Below, in pieces: positions 51,611 through 61,570 of a stretch of 64,000 bases of DNA. The stretch covers positions 1-64,000 of the forward strand of contig UBZT01000015.1 in the NCBI GenBank assembly GCA_900470155.1, read 5' to 3'. Source of the DNA: Hyphomicrobiales bacterium (GTDB lineage Bacteria > Pseudomonadota > Alphaproteobacteria > Rhizobiales > Rhizobiaceae). Positions within the stretch are counted from its first letter, which is position 1. Every line of letters starts with the position of its first letter. The position numbers and the translations under genes are program-made. The notes below the pieces were generated by a model that saw only the letters and a list, made by a program, of their open reading frames with translations, did not search any database and was not told where the DNA came from.

Positions 51611-53906
51611 ACACCATTCCGATCATCCCGCGGCACTTACTGACGCAAAGAGCGACATATGGCGTGAAATTCTTCCGCTGTTGGCGCTCGTCGGAATGTG
51701 GGGCTTTTTTCTGTGGGATGCGTTTGACGGTTCTCGCTCCTTTGCGCTTTTTATGGACAACGAATTTTTTATCGGAAGTGTGCTTTCAGCGATGTCATCG
51801 TCGTTTAGCGGTGGCGAATGGCCACTGCGAATAACAACTCTTGTGGGGGGGGTTCCCCTTTACAACTTCGCTCAGCTATCACCTTTCTATCCATTTTATC
51901 TTGCCATATTTCCGTTATTCAAAACTCCACTTGATGCGGCCGCCACTATGCACAGCATCGTTCTGGGGCATTTGCTGATTTTTACAATTAACACCTACAT
52001 TTTAATGCGCGTGCTGCATCTCTCACGTGTGGCGGCAGTTACCGGGGCTGTGTTTCTCGTTTTTGGGCCGAACAGCCTAGCCTATGCAGTATGGATGAAC
52101 ATTGTCGCCCCTTATTCTTGGCTTCCTTTATACCTTGCTGGTGTTATCGGGATATTAGAGGGCCGAAAATCCCTGAGATTTCCCCTAACTGCGTTGGTTG
52201 CGATTGTATTGCTAGCGTTGGCATCGCCATCGCAGCCGCTTATCCATGCTGTGATGCTGACCGGGATCCTTGTTCTAGTTCGAGCGGCGCAACCTCTGCT
52301 CTGCAATGCCCCCGGCTTGTCGCTCCGAAGCGTTCTCATACTAATCGGTGTGGGGGTAATCTCGATTCTGCTAGCTTCGCCGGTAATTGTGCCAACCGCG
52401 ATTGGTATGAGTGAGATGATTCGTTGGATTGGCCCCTATCCACCGGTAGTCGGTTACGATCGAATTCCATTTGAAGCGTTCCTGTTCGATCAGCTATCAA
52501 TTCCTGAACTTGGGGGAGTTTTAGTCAAGACTGCGGCGAAGTCTGTAGGAAGCCAATTCGTAGGACCGGTGGCTGTTACCTTGTCCCTCTATGCCCTCCT
52601 CATGAATTGGCGATCATGGATTGTGCTGGCGATGGGGTTCGTCGCTGTGTATGCACTGGCGTCTGCGGCTGGGGGTAACCTTGGACTTGCCTATCTAAAC
52701 TACTTGCTACCGTTGGTGAACAAGATACGTGAGCCAAGCCGATTTCTGTTTTTGTTTCAATTAGCTATTTCAGTTCTCTGCGCCTTTGGCATTGATGAAA
52801 TGCGCAAGCTTGTCTCCGGCGAGGATGCTGCCAAAGGATGGCACAGACCCTTCATTATTGCCTGCGTCGTAGCAGGCGCGTCGTTGCTTTTCGTCGTCTA
52901 CCTGGGAGAAGGCGATGCCAATCTGATCCGATCGCTCGTCGCTACGAGTCTCCTGCTGGCTGCAATCGCGGTGACCCTTGTTGCGGCCAGACGTCACTGG
53001 CGTTTCCGAAGCGAGGGGATAGGTTTATGCTGGAGTTTGGCCGCAATCTCTGTGCTTGCCACCAGCGTGAGTTGGACGCCGCCTTCTATATCGGCAAGTA
53101 CATACCTGACAAACGATGGTGTAGGGCTTGACGTGGCGCTTGATCGTGTGAACCAGCTCGATCCACGGCACAAATACCGCGTTGTTTTTGAGGGGAGCAT
53201 CGACAAGCAGATGGCCTCGATGCTGGCATCGTATGTCGGAATTCGTACACTAAACTTCTACATCAATCCCGCACCGTTTCGGCAGTTCGAGGAACTGTAT
53301 AATCATGGGCCAAGGAAGGACAATTACCTTCAAATCCTCGGGGCACGCTATCTAATTTGCAAAGACTGCAGCGATAGCAAATATGCAGGCTTCAAATTTC
53401 GCGAATCTATCAACGACTACGATTTGCACGAAGCAGTCGAAGCTCTGCCATTTGTCTATTCATCCCACCACGTGGACGGACAATTTGGGGGTATTGGTGA
53501 CTTCATTGAGAAGGCTGCGTCATTTTCACTGGCGGATGGATTGCTTTTCGTAGAGCAGGGGACGGAGATACCACTTGGGAGCGAGGCTTCAAGATCTGTT
53601 GGATGCGTTATCCGCGAAGAGGCGGAAAAGAAAAACTTTCTGCGCTATCTAGTGTCCTGCGCATCTCCAGCCATACTTGTTGTGAACGATTTCTTTAGCG
53701 AATCGTGGAGGCCACGAGTGGATGGCGTCGCGGTCGAGGCGCTGCGGGTTAATGGCAATCAGATCGGAGTTCCCGTTGGCCTTGGAGGGCATGTGGTTGA
53801 ACTGCACTTCAAGCCACGAATTTTCCTGTGGTCGTTAATGCTACCTGTCATTGGAGGGGGGTTGCTCCTATGTTGGCTGGCATGGATAAGAAGCAAGGTG
53901 AGATAA
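51597..53906 (+). CDS. Large polytopic membrane protein, GtrC/YfhO-like glycosyltransferase candidate
   Basis: 769 residues, start overlapping gtrA by 14 bases. About ten to twelve predicted helices in residues 25-480, with an acidic loop MDNEFFIG after the first helix and a REPSRFLFLFQL segment that is typical of YfhO-type (GT-C-like) proteins. A soluble portion of about 230 residues follows, then a final helix near 745-763. In Gtr systems the third component is a serotype-specific membrane transferase that moves the sugar from polyprenyl carrier to O-antigen; this gene holds that position. Confidence 0.72.
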   Translation: MYFDRHHSDHPAALTDAKSDIWREILPLLALVGMWGFFLWDAFDGSRSFALFMDNEFFIGSVLSAMSSSFSGGEWPLRITTLVGGVPLYNFAQLSPFYPFYLAIFPLFKTPLDAAATMHSIVLGHLLIFTINTYILMRVLHLSRVAAVTGAVFLVFGPNSLAYAVWMNIVAPYSWLPLYLAGVIGILEGRKSLRFPLTALVAIVLLALASPSQPLIHAVMLTGILVLVRAAQPLLCNAPGLSLRSVLILIGVGVISILLASPVIVPTAIGMSEMIRWIGPYPPVVGYDRIPFEAFLFDQLSIPELGGVLVKTAAKSVGSQFVGPVAVTLSLYALLMNWRSWIVLAMGFVAVYALASAAGGNLGLAYLNYLLPLVNKIREPSRFLFLFQLAISVLCAFGIDEMRKLVSGEDAAKGWHRPFIIACVVAGASLLFVVYLGEGDANLIRSLVATSLLLAAIAVTLVAARRHWRFRSEGIGLCWSLAAISVLATSVSWTPPSISASTYLTNDGVGLDVALDRVNQLDPRHKYRVVFEGSIDKQMASMLASYVGIRTLNFYINPAPFRQFEELYNHGPRKDNYLQILGARYLICKDCSDSKYAGFKFRESINDYDLHEAVEALPFVYSSHHVDGQFGGIGDFIEKAASFSLADGLLFVEQGTEIPLGSEASRSVGCVIREEAEKKNFLRYLVSCASPAILVVNDFFSESWRPRVDGVAVEALRVNGNQIGVPVGLGGHVVELHFKPRIFLWSLMLPVIGGGLLLCWLAWIRSKVR

Positions 53907-54223
53907 GATTACGACCGGGAAATATATAGTCGTTCGTTGGGCGGGACTATTGGCGGTAGGCTATTCGTATCGATTCTATGTTAACCGGCCATTTGGTTGC
54001 GGGATCTGGTTAAGCCTGTTTTGTCCGTGCCGAGGTCATGCTCCGTTTCGGAGGGGGCATGGCCTTGTTGTGAGGGTAACAAAAGTTCTGCCCCGCTAAC
54101 CTCCCCTTCCACCGTATTCGGAAATTTTGTTTGCAGGACAAGACTTTGACAATTATCTGTGCGCCTCTGCGCAGAGGGGATATACCGAGGTCTCCAAGTT
54201 TGCTCCCACTTCACGGATGATAG
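53907..54223. other. Gap between the two polysaccharide gene blocks
   Basis: No supported gene. A short hairpin (CTCCG-TTT-CGGAG at 54041-54053) lies in the middle. It may hold a terminator for the first block and a promoter for the second; the sequence gives no firm promoter. Confidence 0.4.
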
Positions 54224-55249
54224 ATGCCGGACGACAATTTACTTTCTTCATCTGAACCCTACCGGGAGGTCGCTGCAGTAACCGATCATATTCGTACGGC
54301 TGAGGCGATTGATTCCCGTGTCCACGACAATCTGCATGTTGCCATCCTGATGGGGACCTACAATGGAGCGCGTTTTCTGGAGGAGCAGTTGTCCTCTCTC
54401 GCGCGCCAGCGGCACCGTACTTGGACCCTTTATGCGTCGGATGACGGTTCTCAAGACGGTACTCTCAAGGTGCTCGAAGCGTTTCGTGACCAATGGGGCG
54501 ACGGCCGGGTGCATATATTACAAGGTCCCCGGAGAGGGTTTGTCGCCAACTTCCTATCGCTAGCCTGTAGGCCTGAAGTTTCTGCCGATTTCTTCGCTTG
54601 GTGCGATCAAGACGATATTTGGCGGGATGATAAGCTTGATGTGGCCTTGACCTGGCTTCGGACGATTCCTCACGAAATACCGGCTCTGTATTGTGGGCGT
54701 ACAGAAACTATCTCGCAAAGTGGTGTAAGTGAGGGGTTTTCTCCACTATTCAGGCGGACACCCGCTTTTGCGAATGCTCTAGTTCAGAGTATTGCTGGCG
54801 GAAATACGATGGTTTTCAATCAATCTGCGCGTGTTCTGTTGCAGGAAGCCGGCGATCATATGAAACTGCCGTCGCATGACTGGTGGGCGTACCAGCTGAT
54901 ATCCGGAGCAGGAGGCAAAGTATATTACGACGCTAAGCCAAAAGTTCTATATCGTCAGCATGAGGCCAATATCGTCGGTAGCAATTCTGGCGTTTCTGCT
55001 CGGTTGATGCGGATACGGCTGTTGCTAGAGGGCCGTTTTCGCCAATGGAATGAACAGACGCTACCCGCGCTGGATTCGATGAAGCACCGCTTAACTCGTG
55101 AAAGTGAAATCACCCTTTCGGCTTTCAAAGCGGCTCGTAGGCGAAAATTGCCTTGGCGTGTTTTTGGTTGTATTCGTGCGGGGATTTATCGACAAACCGT
55201 GCTCGGAACACTTGGCTTGTTCGCGGCAATCATTATGAAAAAGATCTGA
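54224..55249 (+). CDS. Glycosyltransferase family 2, rhamnosyltransferase-like
   Basis: 341 residues. GT-A core at about 36-250: [32 protein letters not shown], and [11 protein letters not shown] with the D-x-D-like DQDD. No membrane helices until a short hydrophobic tail. The family includes rhamnosyltransferases such as RgpB/WbbL relatives; rfbBDAC follow directly, which supports a rhamnose donor. First gene of the second block. Confidence 0.85.
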   Translation: MPDDNLLSSSEPYREVAAVTDHIRTAEAIDSRVHDNLHVAILMGTYNGARFLEEQLSSLARQRHRTWTLYASDDGSQDGTLKVLEAFRDQWGDGRVHILQGPRRGFVANFLSLACRPEVSADFFAWCDQDDIWRDDKLDVALTWLRTIPHEIPALYCGRTETISQSGVSEGFSPLFRRTPAFANALVQSIAGGNTMVFNQSARVLLQEAGDHMKLPSHDWWAYQLISGAGGKVYYDAKPKVLYRQHEANIVGSNSGVSARLMRIRLLLEGRFRQWNEQTLPALDSMKHRLTRESEITLSAFKAARRRKLPWRVFGCIRAGIYRQTVLGTLGLFAAIIMKKI

Positions 55250-55253
55250 ATCA

Positions 55254-56324
55254 ATGACCATTCTTGTCACGGGCGGCGCAGGGTTTATCGGCTCAAATTT
55301 TGTTTTGGACTGGTTGGATCATTCGGATGAGGCAGTGATCAATCTCGACAAGCTGACTTATGCGGGCAACCTCGCCAATCTCGTTAGTATTGAGAGAAGT
55401 CAGCAGTACGTATTTGTTCATGGTGATATCGGTGATTCGGCATTGATCGGTCGATTGTTGGCCGAGCACCAGCCTCGGGCAATTCTGAATTTTGCCGCTG
55501 AGTCTCACGTCGATCGGTCTATTCATGGCCCGGGAGATTTTATCGAGACCAATATCGTTGGCACCTTTCACCTGCTGGAAGCAGTTCGGGCCTACTGGAG
55601 CCGACTTTCTCCAGACGGGCAGCGGAGCCTTCGTTTCCTACATGTATCCACTGATGAGGTTTACGGGTCGCTCAGCAAGGACGAGCCGGCGTTCACGGAG
55701 AACCACAGGTACGAGCCCAACAGCCCGTACTCCGCGAGCAAGGCTGCAAGCGATCATTTGGTACGTGCCTATCATCATACCTACGGTCTGCCGGTGCTGA
55801 CAACCAACTGTTCAAACAATTATGGCCCGTACCACTTCCCAGAAAAACTCATCCCGCTGATGATTGTCAACGCCTTGGCCGGCAAGCCTCTGCCAGTCTA
55901 CGGCGATGGCCAGCAGATCCGTGACTGGTTGTACGTTAAAGACCATTGCAGCGCGATACGTCGCGTGCTTGAGGCTGGCGCGCTCGGTGAAACCTACAAT
56001 ATTGGAGGTTGGAACGAGAAGCCCAATCTGGATATCGTGCACATGGTCTGCGCGATCCTCGATGAACTAAAGCCGCGTGCCGACGGCCGTGCCTACCGGG
56101 CACAGATCACCTATGTTGCCGACCGTCCCGGGCATGATCGACGCTATGCCATCGACGCCCGTAAAATAGAGCGGGAACTCGGCTGGAAGCCGGCGGAAAC
56201 ATTTGAGACGGGCATCCGAAAGACCGTCCAGTGGTATCTGGACAATCCGGATTGGACCGCCGATATCCAGTCTGGCGCGTACCGGGAATGGGTGGAAAAG
56301 AACTATACCGGACGCACTGCATGA
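55254..56324 (+). CDS. rfbB: dTDP-glucose 4,6-dehydratase
   Basis: 356 residues. [12 protein letters not shown] near the N-terminus, [23 protein letters not shown], and catalytic YSASK with the following [18 protein letters not shown] stretch, all diagnostic of RfbB/RmlB. It makes dTDP-4-keto-6-deoxyglucose, the second step of dTDP-L-rhamnose synthesis. The stop overlaps the rfbD start. Confidence 0.97.
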   Translation: MTILVTGGAGFIGSNFVLDWLDHSDEAVINLDKLTYAGNLANLVSIERSQQYVFVHGDIGDSALIGRLLAEHQPRAILNFAAESHVDRSIHGPGDFIETNIVGTFHLLEAVRAYWSRLSPDGQRSLRFLHVSTDEVYGSLSKDEPAFTENHRYEPNSPYSASKAASDHLVRAYHHTYGLPVLTTNCSNNYGPYHFPEKLIPLMIVNALAGKPLPVYGDGQQIRDWLYVKDHCSAIRRVLEAGALGETYNIGGWNEKPNLDIVHMVCAILDELKPRADGRAYRAQITYVADRPGHDRRYAIDARKIERELGWKPAETFETGIRKTVQWYLDNPDWTADIQSGAYREWVEKNYTGRTA

Positions 56325-57226
56325 AGATTCTCTTGCTGGGTAAGAATGGGCAGGTGGGCTGGGAGTTGCAGAGAAGCCTGGCGCCGCTGGGAGAGGTGCT
56401 CGCATTGGATGCGAGAAGCATTGACTACAGCGGCGACCTGACCGACTTGAACGGATTGGTATCGACGGTGCAGCGTTACAAGCCGAATGTGATTGTCAAT
56501 GCCGCCGCATATACGGCAGTGGATAAGGCTGAGAGCGAGCCGTTACTCGCTATGCGGGTGAATGCCGAGGCCGTCGCGGTCCTTGCAAAGCAGGCATGTC
56601 TCCTGGGTAGCCTGCTGGTGCACTACTCGACTGACTATGTGTTTCCGGGAACCGGCGAGAAACCTTGGACGGAAAGCGATACGACTGCACCACTCAACCT
56701 TTACGGTCTGAGCAAGCATCAAGGCGAGACGGCGATTCAGGAATCCGGCTGTCAGCATCTCATTTTCCGTACTAGCTGGGTCTACTCGGCTCGCGGTAGT
56801 AATTTCGCAAGGACCATGTTGCGTCTTGCGATTGAGCGCGACAGCTTAAAGGTGATAGACGACCAGTTCGGCGCCCCTACGTCAGCCGAGCTTCTGGCGG
56901 ACGTCAGTGCCCATGCCATTTGGGCTTTCCAGAGGCAGCCGGGGCTCGGTGGACTTTATCACCTGGCGGCAGGGGGGGAGGCTTCCTGGAATAGCTACGC
57001 GCGATTTGTGCTTAATCAGGCCGAGGCGAAGGGAATGGCGCTCAAAGTATCTGCTAAGGATATTGAGGCCGTTCCGACAAGCGCCTACCTTACGGCCGCA
57101 AAGCGCCCTGCCAACTCGCGACTGAATACTGAGAAGCTGCGCATGGCATTCTCGTTGTACCTCCCTGACTGGCAGTCAGGTGTCACGCGAATGCTCACCG
57201 AAGTTCTGGAGAATTACAAATGCTAG
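56321..57226 (+). CDS. rfbD: dTDP-4-dehydrorhamnose reductase
   Basis: 301 residues from the ATG at 56321 (ATGA overlap with rfbB). [10 protein letters not shown] at 7-16, [21 protein letters not shown] and the YGLSK catalytic pair. It catalyses the last step to dTDP-L-rhamnose. Ends 7 bases inside rfbA. Confidence 0.96.
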   Translation: MKILLLGKNGQVGWELQRSLAPLGEVLALDARSIDYSGDLTDLNGLVSTVQRYKPNVIVNAAAYTAVDKAESEPLLAMRVNAEAVAVLAKQACLLGSLLVHYSTDYVFPGTGEKPWTESDTTAPLNLYGLSKHQGETAIQESGCQHLIFRTSWVYSARGSNFARTMLRLAIERDSLKVIDDQFGAPTSAELLADVSAHAIWAFQRQPGLGGLYHLAAGGEASWNSYARFVLNQAEAKGMALKVSAKDIEAVPTSAYLTAAKRPANSRLNTEKLRMAFSLYLPDWQSGVTRMLTEVLENYKC

Positions 57227-58104
57227 AGCGTAAAGGTATTATCCTTGCCGGTGGTTCCGGCACGCGCTTGCACCCAGCAACTCTTGCGATTTCCAAGCAA
57301 TTATTGCCGGTGTATGACAAGCCGATGATTTACTACCCGCTCACGACTCTGATGCTAGCGGGCATACGTGATGTATTGATCATCTCCACACCACAGGACA
57401 CGCCTCGCTTCGAGCAGTTACTGGGGGACGGAAGTCGATGGGGCCTCAACATCAGCTATGCGGTACAGGCGTCACCGGACGGACTTGCGCAAGCCTTTCT
57501 AATCGGCGAAAGGTTTATCGGCGATGACCTGTCTGCTCTGGTTCTGGGTGACAACATCTATCATGGCCACGACTTTCAGGACCTATTGGTCAATGCAATG
57601 GCGCGGGTCGAAGGCGGTAGCGTGTTTGCCTACCATGTGCAGGACCCTGAGCGCTATGGTGTGGTCGAGTTTGACGCCGCAGGAAAGGCTATCAGCCTTG
57701 AAGAAAAGCCATCCAATCCCAAGTCCAATTATGCTGTGACTGGCTTGTACTTTTACGACCGGCATGTCGTCGAGATAGCAAAGAGCATCAAGCCTTCTCC
57801 ACGTGGCGAGTTGGAGATTACGGATCTCAATCGCGTTTACCTCGAGCAGGGCAAGCTCTCAGTCGAGATCATGGGCCGCGGCTATGCTTGGCTCGACACA
57901 GGGACCCATGAATCGCTGCTGGAAGCCAGTCAGTTCATCGCGACCCTCGAAAATCGTCAGGGTTTGAAGGTCGCATGTCCTGAAGAAATTGCGTTCCGTC
58001 GACGCTGGATCGATGCAGAACAGTTGGAAGCGCTTGCTGCGCCACTTTCGAAGAACAGCTATGGCAAGTACCTTAAGCGCATCCTGGTGGAGACAATTTA
58101 CTGA
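57220..58104 (+). CDS. rfbA: Glucose-1-phosphate thymidylyltransferase
   Basis: 294 residues. Nucleotide-binding [11 protein letters not shown] (11-21), [17 protein letters not shown] (25-41), [24 protein letters not shown] and [10 protein letters not shown], all standard for RfbA/RmlA. First step of dTDP-L-rhamnose synthesis; the product-binding allosteric site belongs to the same family. Abuts rfbC. Confidence 0.97.
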   Translation: MLERKGIILAGGSGTRLHPATLAISKQLLPVYDKPMIYYPLTTLMLAGIRDVLIISTPQDTPRFEQLLGDGSRWGLNISYAVQASPDGLAQAFLIGERFIGDDLSALVLGDNIYHGHDFQDLLVNAMARVEGGSVFAYHVQDPERYGVVEFDAAGKAISLEEKPSNPKSNYAVTGLYFYDRHVVEIAKSIKPSPRGELEITDLNRVYLEQGKLSVEIMGRGYAWLDTGTHESLLEASQFIATLENRQGLKVACPEEIAFRRRWIDAEQLEALAAPLSKNSYGKYLKRILVETIY

Positions 58105-58649
58105 TGATTGCGACACGCATGACAATACCCGATGTGGTGCTGCTCCAGCCAAAGGTGTTTGGAGACGAACGCGGGTTTTTCTATGAAAGCTTCAACCAGC
58201 AGCGTTTCGAGGATGCGGTAGCTCGCTCTGTCACATTTGTTCAGGACAATCACTCAAAGTCGACCAGAGGCGTGCTGCGTGGTCTGCATTATCAAGTCCA
58301 GCAACCTCAGGGCAAGCTGGTGCGGGTTGTCGTTGGCGAGGTCTTCGATGTTGCGGTCGATTTGCGTGTGTCATCGCAGACTTATGGTAAGTGGGTCGGC
58401 GCTATATTGAGCGCCGAGAACAAGAGCCAGCTTTGGGTACCCGAGGGCTTCGCGCACGGATTTTTCGTGCTCAGCGAAACTGCGGAATTCCTTTACAAGA
58501 CCACGGACTACTATGCCGCTGAACACGAGCGATGCGTTGTCTGGAACGATTCCACTCTCAACATCCAATGGCCGAACGAGACAACGCCGTCACTTTCGGC
58601 GAAGGACGCACAAGGTACGCGTTTCCTGGACGCCGAGGTTTATGCCTGA
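58104..58649 (+). CDS. rfbC: dTDP-4-dehydrorhamnose 3,5-epimerase
   Basis: 181 residues. Cupin fold with FGDERGFFYESFN, NHSKSTRGVLRGLHYQ (catalytic His) and WVPEGFAHGFFVLSE, diagnostic of RfbC/RmlC. Completes the rfbBDAC set. Its ATG shares a base with the rfbA stop, and its stop overlaps the wzm start. Confidence 0.97.
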   Translation: MIATRMTIPDVVLLQPKVFGDERGFFYESFNQQRFEDAVARSVTFVQDNHSKSTRGVLRGLHYQVQQPQGKLVRVVVGEVFDVAVDLRVSSQTYGKWVGAILSAENKSQLWVPEGFAHGFFVLSETAEFLYKTTDYYAAEHERCVVWNDSTLNIQWPNETTPSLSAKDAQGTRFLDAEVYA

Positions 58650-59467
58650 TGCGTGACTTCCCCGCCAATCCTGCCGAATTGGTCCGCAGCCTGTGGCGCA
58701 ATCGGGAACTGATCAAGGCATCAGCAAGTCGCGACGTGTTGGGTCGCTATCGCGGCTCGATCATGGGGATACTGTGGTCATTTTTCAATCCGATGCTGAT
58801 GCTGAGCGTATATACATTTGTATTCAGCGAGGTGTTCAAGGCGCGCTGGAATGGGGGCAGCGGTTCCAAGGTCGAATTTGCGTTGGTGCTGTTTGCGGGC
58901 CTGATCATGTTTAACCTGTTTGCAGAATGCATCAATCGGGCTCCGCAAATCATCCTGTCGAATGTCAATTATGTCAAGAAAGTCGTGTTTCCGCTTGAAA
59001 TCCTTCCGTGGGTGGCCTTGGCCTCGGCCATGTTTCATGGATTAATCAGTTTCGGTGTCTGGATGGCAGCCTATGTCATTTTCTTTGGTCTGCCGCATTG
59101 GACCGTTTTGTATCTGCCGCTGATCGTCCTGCCATTTTTCATGCTGATTATGGGATTGAGCTGGGCATTGGCGTCGACCGGAGTCTTTCTGCGGGATGTA
59201 TCACAATTTATCGGCGTCATCACGACAGTCCTGATGTTCCTCAGTCCCATTTTTTATCCGGTCACGGCTTTGCCCGAAGCGTATCGCGCGATGCTTTATC
59301 TCAATCCGCTTGTGCCGGTGATCGAGCAGACGCGCGAAGTGTTGTTCTGGGGTAGGGTACCGGATTTCAGGCTCCTCGGCATCTGTTGGGTGCTCTCGGC
59401 CGTCGTCGCATGGTTGGGCTTTGCTTGGTTCCAGAAGACGCGGAAAGGTTTTGCTGATGTCCTCTGA
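58649..59467 (+). CDS. wzm: O-antigen/polysaccharide ABC exporter, permease subunit (Wzm)
   Basis: 272 residues from the ATG at 58649. ABC-2 type permease with an N-terminal amphipathic SASRDVLGRYRGSIMGILWSF segment, six predicted helices and the SNVNYVKKVVFPLEILP loop. VYTFVFSEVFKARW follows the first helix. With the next gene it exports an undecaprenyl-linked polysaccharide across the inner membrane. Lies directly after the rhamnose genes, so rhamnose is likely in that glycan. Confidence 0.93.
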   Translation: MRDFPANPAELVRSLWRNRELIKASASRDVLGRYRGSIMGILWSFFNPMLMLSVYTFVFSEVFKARWNGGSGSKVEFALVLFAGLIMFNLFAECINRAPQIILSNVNYVKKVVFPLEILPWVALASAMFHGLISFGVWMAAYVIFFGLPHWTVLYLPLIVLPFFMLIMGLSWALASTGVFLRDVSQFIGVITTVLMFLSPIFYPVTALPEAYRAMLYLNPLVPVIEQTREVLFWGRVPDFRLLGICWVLSAVVAWLGFAWFQKTRKGFADVL

Positions 59468-60830
59468 AATCGCCATCAAGGTCGAGAACCTCAGTAAGTG
59501 TTACCAGATTTACGATCAGCCGATTGATCGGTTGAAACAATTCTTCATGCCTCGGATACGGCGACTCATGGGGCTGGCGCCGACACAATATTATCGTGAA
59601 TTTTGGGCGCTACGGGATGTGTCCTTCGAGATCCGGAAAGGACAGACCGTCGGGATCATCGGCCGCAACGGTAGTGGCAAGTCGACATTCCTTCAGATGA
59701 TTTGCGGCACGCTCAACCCGACGGATGGTAGTATCCAAACCCATGGTCGCATCGCGGCGCTGTTGGAACTGGGATCCGGATTTAACCCAGAATTCACCGG
59801 GCGCGAAAACGTCTATATGAATGGCGCCCTCCTTGGATTGAGCAGATCTGATGTCGATCAGCGCTTCGACGATATTGCAGCGTTTGCGGATATCGGTGAC
59901 TTTATTGAGCAGCCGGTAAAGTCCTACTCAAGCGGCATGATGGTTCGGTTGGCCTTCGCCGTGATTGCTCATGTTGATGCAGACATTCTTGTTGTTGACG
60001 AAGCGCTAGCTGTTGGCGATGCATTCTTTACGCAAAAATGCATGCGCTTTCTGCGCGGTTTCATGAAGACCGGCACGATTTTGTTTGTGAGTCATGACAC
60101 CGGCGCTGTGGTCAATTTATGCAGCGAAGCGATCTTGCTAAACCATGGGGAAGTCAAAGCTACAGGATCGCCAAAAACCGTTATCGAGCGCTATCTCGCC
60201 ACGTTGTACGAAGCCGAACAAGTAGTAGATGGCGTTGCGCGAGAGATAGATCCCGAGCCAGCCGACCTGTCGGCAGTGCCGGACTACCGTGATATGCGCG
60301 AAGATATGATTCGCGCATCGAACTTGCGAAATGATATTGAAGTCTTCAAGTTCGATCCCGATCAGTCGGGCTTTGGTACGGGGAGTGCAAAGATTGTATC
60401 CGTACGCCTGCTTGATCAGGACGGTTCGCAGCTTTCATGGATCGTTGGGGGCGAAGACGTCGTCCTTGAAATTCGCTGTACAGCTGTTATGGACATCCTT
60501 CGACCGATCGTTGGCTTCCAATTTAAGGACCGCCTTGGCCAGATTATTTTCGCGGACAATACGTTCCTTGTTTACGAACACAATCCTCATTCGGTTTCGC
60601 AGGGTGAGGACCTACTGGCAACGTTCGAATTCCGTTTGCCTATGCTGCCAAATGGAGACTACAGTTTCACGGTTGCCCTTGCTGAAGGCTCACAGGAAAG
60701 TCACCTTCAGCATCACTGGATCCATGACGCTTTGGTAATCCGGGTGCACGCAAGTTCGATAGACCAAGGGCTGGTTGGCGTTCCGATGAAAAAGATCCAG
60801 TTTAACACAATAAAGAGCCATGATGAGTAA
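59457..60830 (+). CDS. wzt: O-antigen ABC exporter, ATP-binding subunit with C-terminal carbohydrate-binding domain (Wzt)
   Basis: 457 residues from the ATG at 59457. ABC domain (about 1-250) with Walker A GRNGSGKST (69-77), signature SSGM in YSSGMMVRLAFAVIAH and Walker B ILVVDEALAVGD. Residues about 320-445 form a beta-sandwich C-terminal domain (ENPHS-like VYEHNPHSVS, FRLPMLPNGDYSFTVALAEG) like that of E. coli O8/O9a Wzt, which recognises the modified non-reducing end of the glycan. This suggests export of a capped O-polysaccharide. Confidence 0.93.
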   Translation: MSSEIAIKVENLSKCYQIYDQPIDRLKQFFMPRIRRLMGLAPTQYYREFWALRDVSFEIRKGQTVGIIGRNGSGKSTFLQMICGTLNPTDGSIQTHGRIAALLELGSGFNPEFTGRENVYMNGALLGLSRSDVDQRFDDIAAFADIGDFIEQPVKSYSSGMMVRLAFAVIAHVDADILVVDEALAVGDAFFTQKCMRFLRGFMKTGTILFVSHDTGAVVNLCSEAILLNHGEVKATGSPKTVIERYLATLYEAEQVVDGVAREIDPEPADLSAVPDYRDMREDMIRASNLRNDIEVFKFDPDQSGFGTGSAKIVSVRLLDQDGSQLSWIVGGEDVVLEIRCTAVMDILRPIVGFQFKDRLGQIIFADNTFLVYEHNPHSVSQGEDLLATFEFRLPMLPNGDYSFTVALAEGSQESHLQHHWIHDALVIRVHASSIDQGLVGVPMKKIQFNTIKSHDE

Positions 60831-61554
60831 AGAACTAGATAAAGTAAAAAGCCAACAATGGTTTTATGAATTCACTCTGCCGGATGGGACAAAGACGGAA
60901 AGCTACCTGCCCGAAATAGCCAGAAGAGTTCACGAGACCCGCGAAAAGGCCCTCCGCAATCGTCTGGGTGCGATCGATGCAAATTATGAAACGTGCCTGG
61001 ATATTTCCTGTCACGAAGGCTATTTCTCAATTTTACTTTCCGAATACTTCAAGAATGTCACAGGGTTGGACAAAAACCCCGAATCTCTTGAGAAAGCAAA
61101 GCAGATCACCAATCTTCTCGGGAAAACGGGGATCCAATACAAGAATACCTCTCTGGAGTCTTGGGACGATAAAAAGGGTGCCGATTTCGTCCTATGCTTT
61201 GGATTGTTGTATCATGTGGAAAATCCGGTCGAGATTATTAGGAAGCTAGCCGTCTTGACCAAAAAGTCCGTGTGTATCGAAACGCAGGTTCTCCCTTACG
61301 ACTTAGATGGCCCGATTGAGGATGGGAGCTACATGTGGCAGCGGGACCTGCAAGGATCGTTTGGTCTTTGCGTTGACTATTCGCATCGCGCTGAGGGTGG
61401 ATTGACCGACTTGGCGCTAGTCCCTTCCCGCAAAGCCCTTGAGTTTCTGTTGCGGCAATTCGGCTTCAGAACGGTAGAGTTTTACAAGCCGGCCCCCGAT
61501 GACTACGAACAGTTTGTTCGGAATCATCGGGTTGTTGTCTTCGCAGAAAAGTAA
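60820..61554 (+). CDS. SAM-dependent methyltransferase of the O-antigen locus
   Basis: 244 residues; two ATGs lie side by side at the start, inside the end of wzt. Motif I CLDISCHEGYFSILLSEYF (about 57-75), then GLDKNPESLEKAKQI and VLCFGLLYHVENP. In Wzt systems with a C-terminal domain, methylation or phosphomethylation of the terminal sugar stops chain growth and is recognised by Wzt; this gene is a candidate for that step, by position. Confidence 0.85.
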   Translation: MMSKELDKVKSQQWFYEFTLPDGTKTESYLPEIARRVHETREKALRNRLGAIDANYETCLDISCHEGYFSILLSEYFKNVTGLDKNPESLEKAKQITNLLGKTGIQYKNTSLESWDDKKGADFVLCFGLLYHVENPVEIIRKLAVLTKKSVCIETQVLPYDLDGPIEDGSYMWQRDLQGSFGLCVDYSHRAEGGLTDLALVPSRKALEFLLRQFGFRTVEFYKPAPDDYEQFVRNHRVVVFAEK

Positions 61555-61570
61555 GAGCGGATACTGCCCA

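Noticed and set aside
53981-54214. 77-codon minus-strand frame in the gap before the rhamnosyltransferase-like gene
   Set aside because: No ribosome site, no domain, and opposite to all genes of the locus.
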